Translations under genes and position numbers: made by a program
Source: Bacteroidota bacterium
Lineage (GTDB): Bacteria > Bacteroidota > Bacteroidia > Cytophagales > Cyclobacteriaceae
DNA length: 64,000 bases
NCBI GenBank assembly: GCA_027592755.1
Contig: JAQCLE010000006.1
Span: forward strand, 1 to 64,000
Reading direction: 5' to 3'
Shown: positions 26,602 to 37,440 of the stretch, piece by piece
How the letters are laid out: each line of letters begins with the position of its first letter
Position numbering within the stretch: position 1 is the stretch's first letter
Notes under the pieces: model-generated
Seen by the model: only the letters and a program-made list of their open reading frames with translations
Databases searched by the model: none
What the model was told of the DNA's origin: nothing

Positions 26602-29037
26602 CTACTCATTGCGTAGTGCATTCACGGGATTTGTTCGGGCTGCTTTCAATGATTGAAAACTCATCGTTAACCAGGCGACAACGAATGAAAGTACACCGGC
26701 TGAAAGGAATGTTGTGATCTTCAATTCTGTTCTGAAAGCGAAATCCTGAAGCCACCAATCCATGGCATAATAGGCAATGGGAACTGCCAATACGAATGCA
26801 ATGATCATCAGTTTAATAAATTCTTTTGACAAGAGACCCATAATCCCGGCGATGGTTGCTCCGAGTACTTTTCTCACACCAATTTCTTTATTTCGTTGTT
26901 CGGCAGTAAAAGCGGCAAGTCCAAAAAGTCCTAGAAGAGCGATGAATATGGCTAAAAATGCAAATACACCAAAGATGTTACCGATCTTCTGCTCATTTTC
27001 ATAAAGCGCTGTAAACCTTTGATCCATGAAGCTATATGCAAATGGTTGTCCAGGTGCAAATTCGTCCCATTTGGATCTGAGGTCATCAATTGTTCCCTGC
27101 AAATCCTCAGACTGTATTTTAAATGAAATATATCCACGGTTTGGACTCAGATACATCACAAGAGGATTAATGTTGGTTCGAAGAGACTCATGATGAAAGT
27201 CTTTAACAACACCAACAATTTTATAAGAGACCACATGAACGTCATCAGCCGAATTGCCATCAAATGTTGAAACTGTTTCACTGATAGGTTCATTGAAACC
27301 AAATTGACGGGCAGCCGCTTCATTAATTATTATCGCAGAGCTGTCGCTTGGAAAATCTTTCGAAAAATTTCTTCCTGATGCCATTTCCATTCCAAGTGTA
27401 GGTATATAGTCATAGTCAACCTACCATTTGTTCATGATATAAGTATTGGATTCAGAGGGATTTGAACCGGGAAAAAATGCACTACTACTATTGGAGATGC
27501 CAACGGGAAGAAAGCCAGTTATCGTCCCATTAAGAATACGTGGATTCCTTAAAGCCTCAACTTTAAAGGACTCTAATTGATCGCCCATCACCCAGGGATC
27601 CTGAAGCATGATAATATGATCCTTATCGAAGCCCAGTTTCTTGCTTTGGATGTACTCCAATTGATCAAAGACAACAGCCGTACCTACGATCATAATAATT
27701 GAAAGCCAAAACTGGAATACAACCAGAATGCTTCGCAACCCACCACTTTTCATTCCGAGATTTAATTTTCCTTTAAGAACTTCCACGGGCCTGAAACCAG
27801 AAAGGAAAAAGGCAGGATAACTACCAGCTGTAACACCGACAATTATCATCATGATTAGCAATAAACCGATGAAAGAGGGATTCATTATATCGGTCAGTTG
27901 CAAATTCTTCGCAGCCAGATCGTTGAAATTTGATAAAAGAAGACCTGCAAATACAAAAGCAATTACAAATGAAATCAAGGTAAGAATCAGCGCTTCAGTA
28001 AGGAATTGACTGATTAATTGGACACGATAAGCGCCCATGACTTTACGCAGACCTACTTCTTTAGCCCTGTTCGCAGATCGGGCAGTGGACAAGTTCATGA
28101 AATTAATGCATGCAATAAGTAATATGAATATTGCAACAATCGAAAAAATGTAGATGTACTTGATGTCGCTGTTTGGTCCCAATTCTCCAAGTTTGTCAGA
28201 GAAGAGGTGGATGTCTTTCATCGGAAATAGAAAGAAAGCCGCACTGTTGCCAGAATCTTCAAATTCATCCATGGATTTACCTAAAAATCTTTCTACTTCA
28301 GGTCCTATGTATTTTTCGATTAGTAACGGAAACTTCGCCTCCAAATCTTTAGGATTTGTACCGGGTAAAAGTTTGAAATAGGTATTGAAATTGAAACTCA
28401 ACCACACAGGAGACTTTGCCTCATCAAGTCCTTCCATGGAGAGAAGAACGTCATATCGAAAATGTGAATTTGAAGGAAAGTCTTTATAGACCCCAGTCAC
28501 CTCAAAGTCAGTATCATTGTCAAAGGTGAGTACCTTCCCAATGGGGTCTTCATTTCCAAAATATTTTATTGCTGCCGACTCACTCAAAGCGAGCGTGTTG
28601 GGAGCACTGAGGACTGTTTTTTCACTCCCTTTTAACAACTCAAAATCGAAAAATTCAAAGAAGTTGGCATCTACATAGACATTGTTTTCTTCTTTAATCG
28701 TTTCAGTACCACCTTTTCTTTTCACAAGATTACTGCCTCTTTGGAGAAACCTGATACCCTCGAGAACTTCTGGAAAATCTGCAACAAGGGCATCTTTCGC
28801 TGGGGCGCTGGAGACCGCTATGATGAAGTCATCACCATTTAAGAAACCATCAAAATCGAAGCGGTAGATGTTTTCAACCCCTTCATGAAAATTGTCATAG
28901 CTTAACTCATGCTGTACATAAATAAATATCATCAGAAAGCAAGTCACACCGACCGACAACCCGAGGATATTTATTCCGGTATAAAACTTGTGTTGAAGTA
29001 GGTTACGGAAAGCAATTCTGGCGTAGTTTTTTAACAT
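26602..29037 (-). pseudogene. MacB-like FtsX-family ABC permease interrupted by an in-frame amber codon
   Basis: One reading frame of about 811 codons encodes a two-module MacB/FtsX permease, with a single TAG at 27421-27423. The first part (27424-29037) covers an N-terminal transmembrane segment, MacB periplasmic domain, FtsX domain and part of the second module. The second part (from 27420) continues directly with VDYDYIPTLGMEMASGRNF and ends with the C-terminal FtsX domain (EIGVRKVLGA, three transmembrane segments). No frameshift is needed. Both halves are otherwise well conserved, so this is a recent nonsense change, a sequencing error, or a readthrough case. Such permeases are usually paired with a MacB-type ATPase, not seen here. 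Confidence 0.85.
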
Positions 29038-29198
29038 GTCCTTATGATTTGATTGGGTAATTGGTTTTGACCTGGGGGTTTGGCTTGTAGTTTGTAATAC
29101 ACAGTACCTGTAAACGACTCTAACTTAATTATTGCAAAAAGGTTTTGTAATCAGATGAATAATTATGGGTTTTGGTTGCATTATCTTTACCTGTGCCT

Positions 29199-29699
29199 AT
29201 GAGACAACCACAAATATTCTTTGGTTACTTCTTATTGGGTATTTTTCCTTTGGTATTTAATGTCAATGCTCAGAAGAAATTACCCGATTCATTACCGGAT
29301 TTTAATTTTCCAGGGGTAGGAGTGGATTCTGTCAAGAATAGCTTCTTTGGCAAAGGCCGTCCATTGATTGTATTCTATTTCGATCCGACATGCTCGCATT
29401 GTGAAAAACAGGCGCAATGGATTTCTGAGTCAATTGAAGGATTTGAAGGGGTAGATCTTCTTTGGCTGGCGTGGGAGATTAATGACGCCATCCCCGTATT
29501 TAAAGAGCACTATTTCTCACAAGCCTCTGATAATTTATACTTTGCAATTGATCCTAATTACAGTTTCGATGGAATATTTGGGTTTAGTGAAATTCCAACA
29601 GTTTTCATTTTTGATGGTAAAAATAATCTGATGAGAAAATTCAAAGGTGAAATTAAAGCTGAAAGACTATTAAAAATATTGAATCGTAATTCACAATAA
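29199..29699 (+). CDS. Secreted thioredoxin-fold (TlpA-like) protein
   Basis: A 166-residue protein with a signal peptide (FFGYFLLGIFPLVFNVNAQ) and a thioredoxin-like domain with CxxC as CSHC in DPTCSHCEKQ. The cis-Pro loop is EIPTVFIF. It is likely periplasmic and acts in thiol-disulfide exchange or as a peroxiredoxin-like AhpC/TSA member; the CxxC motif favours the former. I start it at the ATG at 29199, immediately before the signal peptide. Confidence 0.8.
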   Translation: MRQPQIFFGYFLLGIFPLVFNVNAQKKLPDSLPDFNFPGVGVDSVKNSFFGKGRPLIVFYFDPTCSHCEKQAQWISESIEGFEGVDLLWLAWEINDAIPVFKEHYFSQASDNLYFAIDPNYSFDGIFGFSEIPTVFIFDGKNNLMRKFKGEIKAERLLKILNRNSQ

Positions 29700-29818
29700 A
29701 TAATACCCAGATATGCCAGGCTATCCTTTGAATTGAATTGGTTTAGCAAAATTTAAACGATGTGTCAGTTTTATTGAGCAGAAAGTTGGCAGATAGTGTA
29801 AATGAGAATCTAAAAGTC

Positions 29819-29826
29819 TAACTTTG
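29819..29826 (+). promoter_or_regulatory. TAnnTTTG promoter -7 box for typA
   Basis: TAACTTTG, 20 bp before the ATG at 29847. The predicted leader is about 17 nt. Confidence 0.45.
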
Positions 29827-29846
29827 CGGCCGAATTTCAGATTTGT

Positions 29847-31646
29847 ATGCAGAGTATCAGAAATATAGCCATCATTGCTCATGTTGACCATGGTAAAACT
29901 ACCTTAGTCGATAAAATCATTCATGAGTGTCATCTTCTAAGGGATAATCAAGATAAAGGAGAACTTATCCTTGATAGCAATGACCTTGAGAGAGAAAGAG
30001 GGATAACTATCCTCGCAAAGAACATTGCAGTTGAATATAAGGGAGTAAAGATTAACATCATTGATACTCCCGGTCACGCTGATTTTGGAGGTGAGGTTGA
30101 AAGGGTATTAAAAATGGCCGATGGGGTCCTTTTATTGGTTGATGCCTTTGAAGGTTGTATGCCACAAACCAGGTTTGTTCTTAACAAAGCGCTTCTATTG
30201 GGCTTGAAACCAATAGTTGTGGTCAATAAGGTAGATAAAGAAAATTGTCGGCCAGATGAGGTACAGGAACAGATTTTTGAACTCATGTTTAACCTTGATG
30301 CCACTGAAGAACAGCTTGATTTTGTAACAATTTACGGTTCGTCAAAGCAAGGCTGGATGGGGCGAGACTGGAAGCAACCTGGAACGGATATTACTCCTTT
30401 GCTCGATACCATTCTGGAAGTCATTCCTCCCGCTCCAAGTCCTGAAGGCAAACCACTTTTCCAGGTAACCTCATTGGATTACTCCTCTTTTGTTGGTCGC
30501 ATTGCAATTGGCAGGGTTTATCAGGGTACTTTAAATGAAGGACAACAACTAGGTTTGTTGAAAGCTGATGGCTCCATCAAGAAAGTTAAAATCAAAGAAA
30601 TCCACATTTTTGAAGGTCTTGGTCGCCTGAAAGTAAGTGAAGTGAAAGCCGGAGATATTTGTGCTATCACCGGCATTGAAGGATTTGAAATTGGAGATAC
30701 AATAACTGATTTTGAAAACCCACAGGCATTGCCTCGAATCCCGATTGATGAGCCTACAATGAGTATGCTTTTCACCATTAATAATTCACCGTTTTTTGGA
30801 AGAGAAGGGAAATATGTAACCTCGAGGCATCTAAGGGATCGATTATTCAAGGAGTTAGAAAAAAATCTTGCATTAAAAGTACATGAAACGGATACTGAAG
30901 ATAAATTCATTGTTTTTGGAAGAGGAGTTCTTCATCTATCCGTCTTAATTGAGACCATGAGACGTGAAGGGTATGAATTACAGGTTGGCCAACCACAGGT
31001 AATTTTTCGTCAGATTGATGAGGTGCGTCATGAGCCAATTGAATCACTTGTTGTGGATGTAACCGAGGAATTTGCTGGAAGAGTTATTGAAATGGTTACA
31101 CAGCGAAAAGGCGAAATGAAGATAATGGAGCCGAAAGGCGATATTCAGCATCTCGAATTTGAAATTCCATCTCGCGGGTTGATCGGTTTAAGGACAGGCA
31201 TGTTAAACAGCACAGCAGGTGAGGCAGTAATGAGTCATAGGTTTATGGATTACCAACCATACAAAGGCCCTATTACAGGACGCGTTAATGGCTCCTTGAT
31301 CTCAATGGAGAGCGGTGCTGGTACAGCATATTCTATAGATAAACTTCAGGACAGAGGAGTGTTTTTCGTTGATCCGGGTGAGGAATTATATACGGGACAA
31401 GTCATTGGAGAAAGTACCCGTGCCGGAGACATAATTGTGAATGTCCAAAAGGGTAAAAAAATGTCAAACGTCAGAGCTTCAGGCACTGATGATAGTGTGA
31501 AGATTATCCCCAAGAGAAGGTTCTCGCTTGAAGAGGCACTGGAATACATCCAAAAAGATGAGTATGTTGAAGTAACACCCAAATCAATAAGGATGCGCAA
31601 AATTTACCTCAGCGAGAACGAGAGAAAGCGAATGAATAATGCTTAA
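29847..31646 (+). CDS. typA: Ribosome-associated GTPase TypA/BipA
   Basis: A 599-residue translational GTPase. G1 AHVDHGKTTL, the RERGITI effector region, G3 DTPGHADFGGEV and G4 NKVDKE are present in the N-terminal G domain. Domains II, III and V and the BipA-specific C-terminal domain follow (LRTGMLNSTAGEA, RKIYLSENERKR). BipA helps 50S assembly and stress growth. It ends only 4 bp from the convergent thrC, with no visible terminator between. Confidence 0.97.
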   Translation: MQSIRNIAIIAHVDHGKTTLVDKIIHECHLLRDNQDKGELILDSNDLERERGITILAKNIAVEYKGVKINIIDTPGHADFGGEVERVLKMADGVLLLVDAFEGCMPQTRFVLNKALLLGLKPIVVVNKVDKENCRPDEVQEQIFELMFNLDATEEQLDFVTIYGSSKQGWMGRDWKQPGTDITPLLDTILEVIPPAPSPEGKPLFQVTSLDYSSFVGRIAIGRVYQGTLNEGQQLGLLKADGSIKKVKIKEIHIFEGLGRLKVSEVKAGDICAITGIEGFEIGDTITDFENPQALPRIPIDEPTMSMLFTINNSPFFGREGKYVTSRHLRDRLFKELEKNLALKVHETDTEDKFIVFGRGVLHLSVLIETMRREGYELQVGQPQVIFRQIDEVRHEPIESLVVDVTEEFAGRVIEMVTQRKGEMKIMEPKGDIQHLEFEIPSRGLIGLRTGMLNSTAGEAVMSHRFMDYQPYKGPITGRVNGSLISMESGAGTAYSIDKLQDRGVFFVDPGEELYTGQVIGESTRAGDIIVNVQKGKKMSNVRASGTDDSVKIIPKRRFSLEEALEYIQKDEYVEVTPKSIRMRKIYLSENERKRMNNA

Positions 31647-31650
31647 TATT

Positions 31651-32943
31651 TCAATCCAGCAAAAATCCTTTTAAATCATCAAACTTGTTACCCATTGAGA
31701 TTGAGATTTTCTCCTTGCCCATAACTTCCTTTAATCGGTAAGGCATTTCCACTTCTTTCCCGGTTGCCTTAATGACAATGTCAAAGAATTTGGCTGGATG
31801 AGCCGTTCCGAGGCATATTCCTGAGAGGTCATGATGTTCGGCCAGGTAGTTTTTTAAAGCTCCATATCCGATAGCAGTATGCGGGCAAACAAAGTAGTCG
31901 AACTTTTTATGTACCTCCGAGATGATTTCAAGCGTTTGCTCATCATTATGGAATGCTCCGATCAGGTAATTCCTGATATTGTCATAATCACCAAGAAGCG
32001 CTTCAATCCTTGGGAAGTTAGAAGGGTTTCCAACATCCATTGCATTGGCTATAGTCTGGACAGACGGCCTTGGATTGAATGATCCTGAATCAAGGTACTC
32101 GGGTACAATCTTGTTGATATTAGTTGCAGCAATAAAACGGTTTACTGGCATCCCCATTTTCGCGGAAATCAATCCACCACAGAGATTTCCAAAATTACCA
32201 CAGGGTACACTGAAAATAACTTCTTTGGCTGGTGCTTTAGTTCTTGACCAGGCATACATGTAGTAAAATGATTGGGGAATTAGCCTGGCAATGTTGATAC
32301 TATTTGCTGAAGTGAGATAAAGACTCTTGCTAAGTTCTGGATCAAGGAAAGCTTGTTTAACCATCTTTTGGCAATCATCAAATGTTCCACTAACCTCGAT
32401 AGCAGTTATATTTTGCCCTATGGTAGTCAACTGCATTTCCTGTAAGCCGCTCACTTTACCACTCGGATAGAGAAGGGTGACGCTGATTCCAGGAACACCA
32501 ACAAATCCCTGAGCAACAGCGCTACCAGTATCTCCTGAAGTAGCTACCAATATGTTTACTTCCTGGGTTTCAGTTTCAAGGAAGTGACTCATGACCCTTG
32601 CCATAAATCGTGCACCAAAATCTTTGAATGCATGCGTAGGACCATGAAAGAGTTCAAGTACTTGAATGTTTTCATCAAGTTGTGCCAAAGGGACGTTGAA
32701 ATCAAAAACATCAATGACTATTTCCTCCAACTTGGCCCGGGATATTTCATCACCAATCAAGGCGTAAGCCATGATATGAGCTATTTCGGTGAAGGTCATT
32801 TTATTGAAAGACGAAAGGATTGATGCCTCGAGTTGGGGGATGATTTTCGGCATAAACAAACCATTGTCATTGGGCAAACCTTTAAAAGTGGCCTGTTTAA
32901 AGGTTACGTTAGGGCTTTGATGATTTGTACTATAGAGTTGCAT
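31651..32943 (-). CDS. thrC: Threonine synthase
   Basis: A 430-residue PLP enzyme converting O-phosphohomoserine to threonine, the last step of the pathway. The PLP lysine lies in HAFKDFGARF; ATSGDTGSAVAQG and SVPCGNFGNLCGG are the phosphate and cofactor-binding loops. It is the third gene of a thrA-thrB-thrC operon, 33 bp after thrB. Confidence 0.96.
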   Translation of the reverse strand: MQLYSTNHQSPNVTFKQATFKGLPNDNGLFMPKIIPQLEASILSSFNKMTFTEIAHIMAYALIGDEISRAKLEEIVIDVFDFNVPLAQLDENIQVLELFHGPTHAFKDFGARFMARVMSHFLETETQEVNILVATSGDTGSAVAQGFVGVPGISVTLLYPSGKVSGLQEMQLTTIGQNITAIEVSGTFDDCQKMVKQAFLDPELSKSLYLTSANSINIARLIPQSFYYMYAWSRTKAPAKEVIFSVPCGNFGNLCGGLISAKMGMPVNRFIAATNINKIVPEYLDSGSFNPRPSVQTIANAMDVGNPSNFPRIEALLGDYDNIRNYLIGAFHNDEQTLEIISEVHKKFDYFVCPHTAIGYGALKNYLAEHHDLSGICLGTAHPAKFFDIVIKATGKEVEMPYRLKEVMGKEKISISMGNKFDDLKGFLLD

Positions 32944-32976
32944 TAATGTTGGTCTGAAAAACTTTTGTAAAAAAAA

Positions 32977-33906
32977 TTACAACACCTTAGGACCGCATTG
33001 ATTTATTTGCGAAATGAACAATTGATGTCCGATTTTATTTTCAATGTAATAGACACTCATTGCTTTCCCTATTTCCAAAGCTGATTCTTCAGAAGTACAA
33101 AATGCGAACATGGTTGGACCGGATCCTGATATGCTAAAGCCCATTGCTCCTGCATCCATTGCAGATTTTTTACACTCATTGAAACCGGGAATGAGTCTTG
33201 ATCGGTAAGGTTCTGCCACATAGTCTTTCATTGATCTTGAAATGAGTGCTTTGTCATTGCTCATGAAACCTGCTATGAAGCCGGCAACATTACCCCATTG
33301 TTTAGATGCCGTTTTCAGTGGTATTTCATAAGGAAGGAGACTTCTCGCTTCCGATGTTTTAATCTCCACTTCCGGATATAACAAGACAACCCATAAATCT
33401 GAAGGAACTGGTATTTTAATCACGTCAAATGGGCTGTTGCTCCTAATTAAAGTCATGCCGCCATAAAGGCATGGAGCGACATTGTCGGCATGATGGGCAC
33501 CGCTTGCGAAAAACTCTCCCTCCATTGCAAATTCCAGAACTTTTTCAATAGGATAAGGTTGTCCAAATAATTCATTCGCCGCGAAGGCTCCTGCCACAGC
33601 ACTCGCAGCACTCGAACCCAGACCACTGCCAAAAGGCATATTTTTAAAGAGTTCAACCTCCAGGCCAGTTTCCCTTCCAAAATCCTTTAGAAAGGCGTCA
33701 ATAGCGATTGTCGCTGTGTTCTTTGTAGGGTTTGTCGATAATTGGCCGTTGTCACCGGCTATAGATTTGATAACGACACCAGGCTTCTCCGTTTTGCGCA
33801 AAAGTAATTCATCACCTGGTTTCTCAACGGCAAAGCCAAGCACGTCAAAACCTACACATGAATTTCCAACTGATGCAGGAGCAAATACTTTAATGCTATC
33901 AGCCAT
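32977..33906 (-). CDS. thrB: Homoserine kinase
   Basis: A 309-residue GHMP-family kinase phosphorylating homoserine. The ATP-binding glycine-rich loop is PFGSGLGSSAASAVAGA near residues 91-107; the N-terminal APASVGNSCVGFDVLG and C-terminal GFSISGSGPTMFA motifs are also present. The start lies 8 bp inside the thrA 3' end, so the two are translationally coupled. Confidence 0.96.
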   Translation of the reverse strand: MADSIKVFAPASVGNSCVGFDVLGFAVEKPGDELLLRKTEKPGVVIKSIAGDNGQLSTNPTKNTATIAIDAFLKDFGRETGLEVELFKNMPFGSGLGSSAASAVAGAFAANELFGQPYPIEKVLEFAMEGEFFASGAHHADNVAPCLYGGMTLIRSNSPFDVIKIPVPSDLWVVLLYPEVEIKTSEARSLLPYEIPLKTASKQWGNVAGFIAGFMSNDKALISRSMKDYVAEPYRSRLIPGFNECKKSAMDAGAMGFSISGSGPTMFAFCTSEESALEIGKAMSVYYIENKIGHQLFISQINQCGPKVL

Positions 33907-36376
33907 TATTCAATTTCATGTTTTCAGGTGAGAGGTAATTACTTATACTAATAATTTCAGCAAATACACCGGCGGCAGTTACCTCGGCACCCGCGCCAGG
34001 ACCTTTGACAACAAGTGGTCGCTCATTATAGCGACGTGTTGTAAAAGATATGATATTATCACTTCCAGAGAGGTTGTAAAAAGGATGATCAGGCCCAATC
34101 TTTTCAAGTTTAATACTTGCCGATCCACCGGATGTTGATGCGATGTACCTCAACACCATTCCTTGTGATTCTGCTTCCTGTCTAAGTTTTTCAAGTAGGT
34201 CATCTACCAGCTCCAATTCTTTAAAGAAATTATCAACGGATGAAGCATTAAAACATGCTTCAGGAAGAATTGGTTCAATACTAATATCACTCAATTCTAA
34301 TGGCTGGCCGGCTTCCCTCGATAAAATGAGAATCTTTCGAGCCACATCCATACCATTAAGATCATCTCTTGGGTCAGGCTCGGTAAGTCCGTTTTTCTGA
34401 GCTTCTTTAACAATTGATGAGAAACTTGAACTTCCATTGAAATTATTAAAAATGTAAGAAATTGTTCCAGAAAGTATTCCTTCAATTCGTTGGAATTCAT
34501 CGCCACTATTTTTTAGATCATTCATTGTTGAAATTATTGGCAAACCTGCACCGACATTTGTTTCATACAAAAATTTTACGCCATGATCAAAAGCAGTCTT
34601 TTTAAGTTTTTTGTAGCTTATATGGGTGCTAGAATTAGCCAGTTTGTTTGGGGTGACTATCGAGATGCTCGATTCGAGGATTTGTTGATAAAAACTGACA
34701 ACTTCTTCACTAGAAGTACAGTCTATAAACACACTATTGGGCAAGTTCATTTTAGTCATTTCGGCAATAAATGAACCGGTGCTAGCCCGGCGGCCTGGAT
34801 AGTCTATTTTTTCTTTCCAACCGCTCAATTCCATCCCTTCTTCATTGAAATGTTTATGGCGGCTATTAGTTATCCCAATCAGATTAATCTTTAAATGCTG
34901 TTCTTTGAATAAATCTTTGGATTTCGCTTTAATCTGCTCGAGTAAAGTACTACCTATGAGACCGATTCCTGCAAGAAATAAATTCAATTGCTTTTGATTG
35001 GAAAGGAAAAAGGCCTCATGAAGGACATTAAGAGCTTTCGTTAGATTTGAAAAACTAATTACAATTGAAAGATTTAATTCTGACGAACCCTGTGCAATTG
35101 CTACCACATTGATGCCATTACGACCTAATGAAGTAAACATTTTGGCTGCTATACCAGGAGTGTTCCTCATGTTTTCGCCTATTACGGCTAGAACAGAAAG
35201 ATTATTTTCAATTTTGACATCGTCTATTTGTCCTCGGTTAATTTCAATTTCAAATTCCGAACGAATGGTTTTTCCTGAGATCTTTGCCATATCTGGTTTT
35301 ACAGCAAACGTGATGGAATGCTCCGATGAAGCTTGGGTAATCAAAATGACATTAATATTTTTATCGGCCAAGGAACCAAAGAGTCTTGATGCGACACCGG
35401 GTACACCAATCATTCCACTGCCTGAAACACTAATCAATGAAACCTCATCAATGGAGGAAATACCTTTTACAAGAAAATTGGACTTCTCTGGTTGCTCAGT
35501 AATCAACGTTCCAATAAAATCGGGATTAAAAGTATTCCTGATTTTCATTGTGATTCTTTTTGCAATAGCTGGTTGTAAAGTAGGGGGATAGATCACTTTC
35601 GCACCGAAATGTGACATTTCCAAAGCTTCATTAAAAGTTAACGACGGCAATGAATATGCCGCTTTAACTTTTCTCGGATCAGCCGTCAATACCCCATCAA
35701 CATCTGTCCAGATTTCAATTTCATTGGCATCAATTGCCGCTGCAATAATCGCAGCTGTATAGTCTGATCCACCCCGTCCGAGGGTGGTTGTTTGATTTAG
35801 TTCGGAGCTGGCAATAAATCCTGTAATCACAGGAATACCCTTATTTGTTCTAAAGAATTCATTAATGTTTTTATTGGTGACCTTGAAATCAACATTGGCA
35901 TTTCCAAAGTGATCATCTGTGCGGATCAAACTTCGAGCATCAATGGACTCCGATTTTAAACCAGATGAGGTTAGAAATTCGGCGATTATTACCGATGCCA
36001 AACGCTCCCCAAAACTTTGAATAAGATCGAGGGTTCTGGGAGAAAGCTCCTGTAGCAAGTAAACGCCTGTCAGAATAGCTTCGAGTTCATTAAATGATTT
36101 AACAATCTGAGTTACAGCTTTACTTTCGGTTCCAATTAACTTCTTCGCGGTTTCAAGGTGAGATTTTCTCAGGTTGATAATTTCACTTTTCCATTCTTCA
36201 TCTGCTTTTGATGATCGTTCCCCAATTTTGATAAGCCTATTGGTTACTCCGCTCATAGCTGAAACCACAACAGCCACCTTCTCACCAGCCTGATGATAAT
36301 TTTTTATTATTTCGGCAACCTGACGGATGTTTTGTTGCGAACCGACTGATGTTCCCCCAAATTTTAAAACCTTCAT
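33899..36376 (-). CDS. thrA: Bifunctional aspartokinase / homoserine dehydrogenase
   Basis: An 825-residue fusion. The aspartokinase domain comes first (MKVLKFGGTSVGS, then GRGGSDYTA). Two ACT regulatory segments lie near residues 315-460, then the NAD(P)-binding homoserine dehydrogenase (LFLAGIGLIGSTLLEQI from about 465). The C-terminal catalytic segment has GTISYIFNN and GLTEPDPRDDLNGMD. It makes aspartyl phosphate and later reduces aspartate semialdehyde. The ACT domains suggest threonine feedback. No leader peptide rich in Thr or Ile codons was seen upstream. Confidence 0.96.
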   Translation of the reverse strand: MKVLKFGGTSVGSQQNIRQVAEIIKNYHQAGEKVAVVVSAMSGVTNRLIKIGERSSKADEEWKSEIINLRKSHLETAKKLIGTESKAVTQIVKSFNELEAILTGVYLLQELSPRTLDLIQSFGERLASVIIAEFLTSSGLKSESIDARSLIRTDDHFGNANVDFKVTNKNINEFFRTNKGIPVITGFIASSELNQTTTLGRGGSDYTAAIIAAAIDANEIEIWTDVDGVLTADPRKVKAAYSLPSLTFNEALEMSHFGAKVIYPPTLQPAIAKRITMKIRNTFNPDFIGTLITEQPEKSNFLVKGISSIDEVSLISVSGSGMIGVPGVASRLFGSLADKNINVILITQASSEHSITFAVKPDMAKISGKTIRSEFEIEINRGQIDDVKIENNLSVLAVIGENMRNTPGIAAKMFTSLGRNGINVVAIAQGSSELNLSIVISFSNLTKALNVLHEAFFLSNQKQLNLFLAGIGLIGSTLLEQIKAKSKDLFKEQHLKINLIGITNSRHKHFNEEGMELSGWKEKIDYPGRRASTGSFIAEMTKMNLPNSVFIDCTSSEEVVSFYQQILESSISIVTPNKLANSSTHISYKKLKKTAFDHGVKFLYETNVGAGLPIISTMNDLKNSGDEFQRIEGILSGTISYIFNNFNGSSSFSSIVKEAQKNGLTEPDPRDDLNGMDVARKILILSREAGQPLELSDISIEPILPEACFNASSVDNFFKELELVDDLLEKLRQEAESQGMVLRYIASTSGGSASIKLEKIGPDHPFYNLSGSDNIISFTTRRYNERPLVVKGPGAGAEVTAAGVFAEIISISNYLSPENMKLNNG

Positions 36377-36517
36377 TTCTTCAGATGAACTTTAAGGCGG
36401 CAAAATTGTGGAATTAAGCAGAAAGACTATAATATTCCGGGAACTATTACGGCATTACTCCTTGGATTGAAATATTTTTTGGGGAATTCTGATTTCATTT
36501 ACCAGGCAGTATAATGG

Positions 36518-37372
36518 TTAATAAGTAAGTAGCTGATCCTTCACTTCCTCCATTAACCACATTGGAGTAGAAGTTGCTCCACATATCCCTATGGTGTCAT
36601 TTTTGTTGAACCAGTCGCTTTCAATCTCGCTTTTGCTTGTAACGAAATAGGTATTAGGATTGGTCTCCTTGCAAACGTTGTAGAGTACCTTGCCATTGGA
36701 AGACTTGGTTCCCGAAACGAAAATTATCCTTTTGTATTTAGCGGCAAAGAATCTAAGGTCTTTGTCCCGATTAGAAACCTGTCGACAAATGGTGTCATTA
36801 AAACTGACATTCACACCATATGATTCAAGTGTTTCGCGTATGTTGTAGAGGTTGTCGGTCCTTTTTGTGGTTTGGCTGTAAAGCGTGATTTCACTTGGGA
36901 GTTTATCGATTTCTAATTCAGAAATATCCTGAAAGACGACAGCTTCATCATTTGTCTGACCAACTAATCCCTTCACTTCCGCATGACCATGTTTTCCATA
37001 AATGTATATTGGTCGCCCTTCATCATGAGAGTTTTTAACCCTATTCTGAAGTTTAAGCACTACGGGACAAGAAGCGTCAATGAGTTCAATGTTATTTTTT
37101 AGAGCCAACTCATAAGTTGAAGGATGTTCCCCATGCGCTCTAATTAGAACTTTCGCATCATGTATTCGCTCAAGGTCGTCATGGCTAACTATTTGAAGGC
37201 CTTTATCTTCCAATCGCTTCACCTCCTGGTCATTATGGACAATATCACCGAGGCAATATAAATGACCTTCTTCGTCCAGGATATCTTCGGCCATCTCAAT
37301 GGCATAGACTACACCAAAACAAAATCCAGAGCCTGGATCGATATCAACCGATAGGTTCAATTTATCTGCCAT
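36518..37372 (-). CDS. ispH: 4-hydroxy-3-methylbut-2-enyl diphosphate reductase
   Basis: A 284-residue Fe-S enzyme, last step of the MEP isoprenoid pathway. The three cluster cysteines are visible: C18 in GFCFGV, C102 in ASCPVV and C196 in DTICRQVSNRD. SGTKSSNGKVLY fits the substrate-diphosphate loop. A TAnnTTTG box ends 5 bp before the ATG, so the mRNA may be leaderless. It provides the precursor for the polyprenyl chains used by MenA. Confidence 0.95.
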   Translation of the reverse strand: MADKLNLSVDIDPGSGFCFGVVYAIEMAEDILDEEGHLYCLGDIVHNDQEVKRLEDKGLQIVSHDDLERIHDAKVLIRAHGEHPSTYELALKNNIELIDASCPVVLKLQNRVKNSHDEGRPIYIYGKHGHAEVKGLVGQTNDEAVVFQDISELEIDKLPSEITLYSQTTKRTDNLYNIRETLESYGVNVSFNDTICRQVSNRDKDLRFFAAKYKRIIFVSGTKSSNGKVLYNVCKETNPNTYFVTSKSEIESDWFNKNDTIGICGATSTPMWLMEEVKDQLLTY

Positions 37373-37376
37373 AGTG

Positions 37377-37384
37377 CAAATGTA
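37377..37384 (-). promoter_or_regulatory. TAnnTTTG promoter -7 box for ispH
   Basis: TACATTTG on the reverse strand, 4 bp upstream of the ispH ATG. The predicted transcript starts about 1 nt before the start codon. Confidence 0.4.
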
Positions 37385-37440
37385 TAAACTAAAGGGGATT
37401 CATTGATTGCGATGGATTTAAGTGATTCCCGACCGATAAC

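Noticed and set aside
27421-27423. TAG recoding as an amino acid
   Set aside because: TAG ends other genes in the window (the PAP2 gene) and there is no selenocysteine- or pyrrolysine-like context, so mutation or sequencing error is simpler.
31646-31651. A shared terminator between typA and thrC
   Set aside because: Only 4 bp separate the stops and no hairpin is present.
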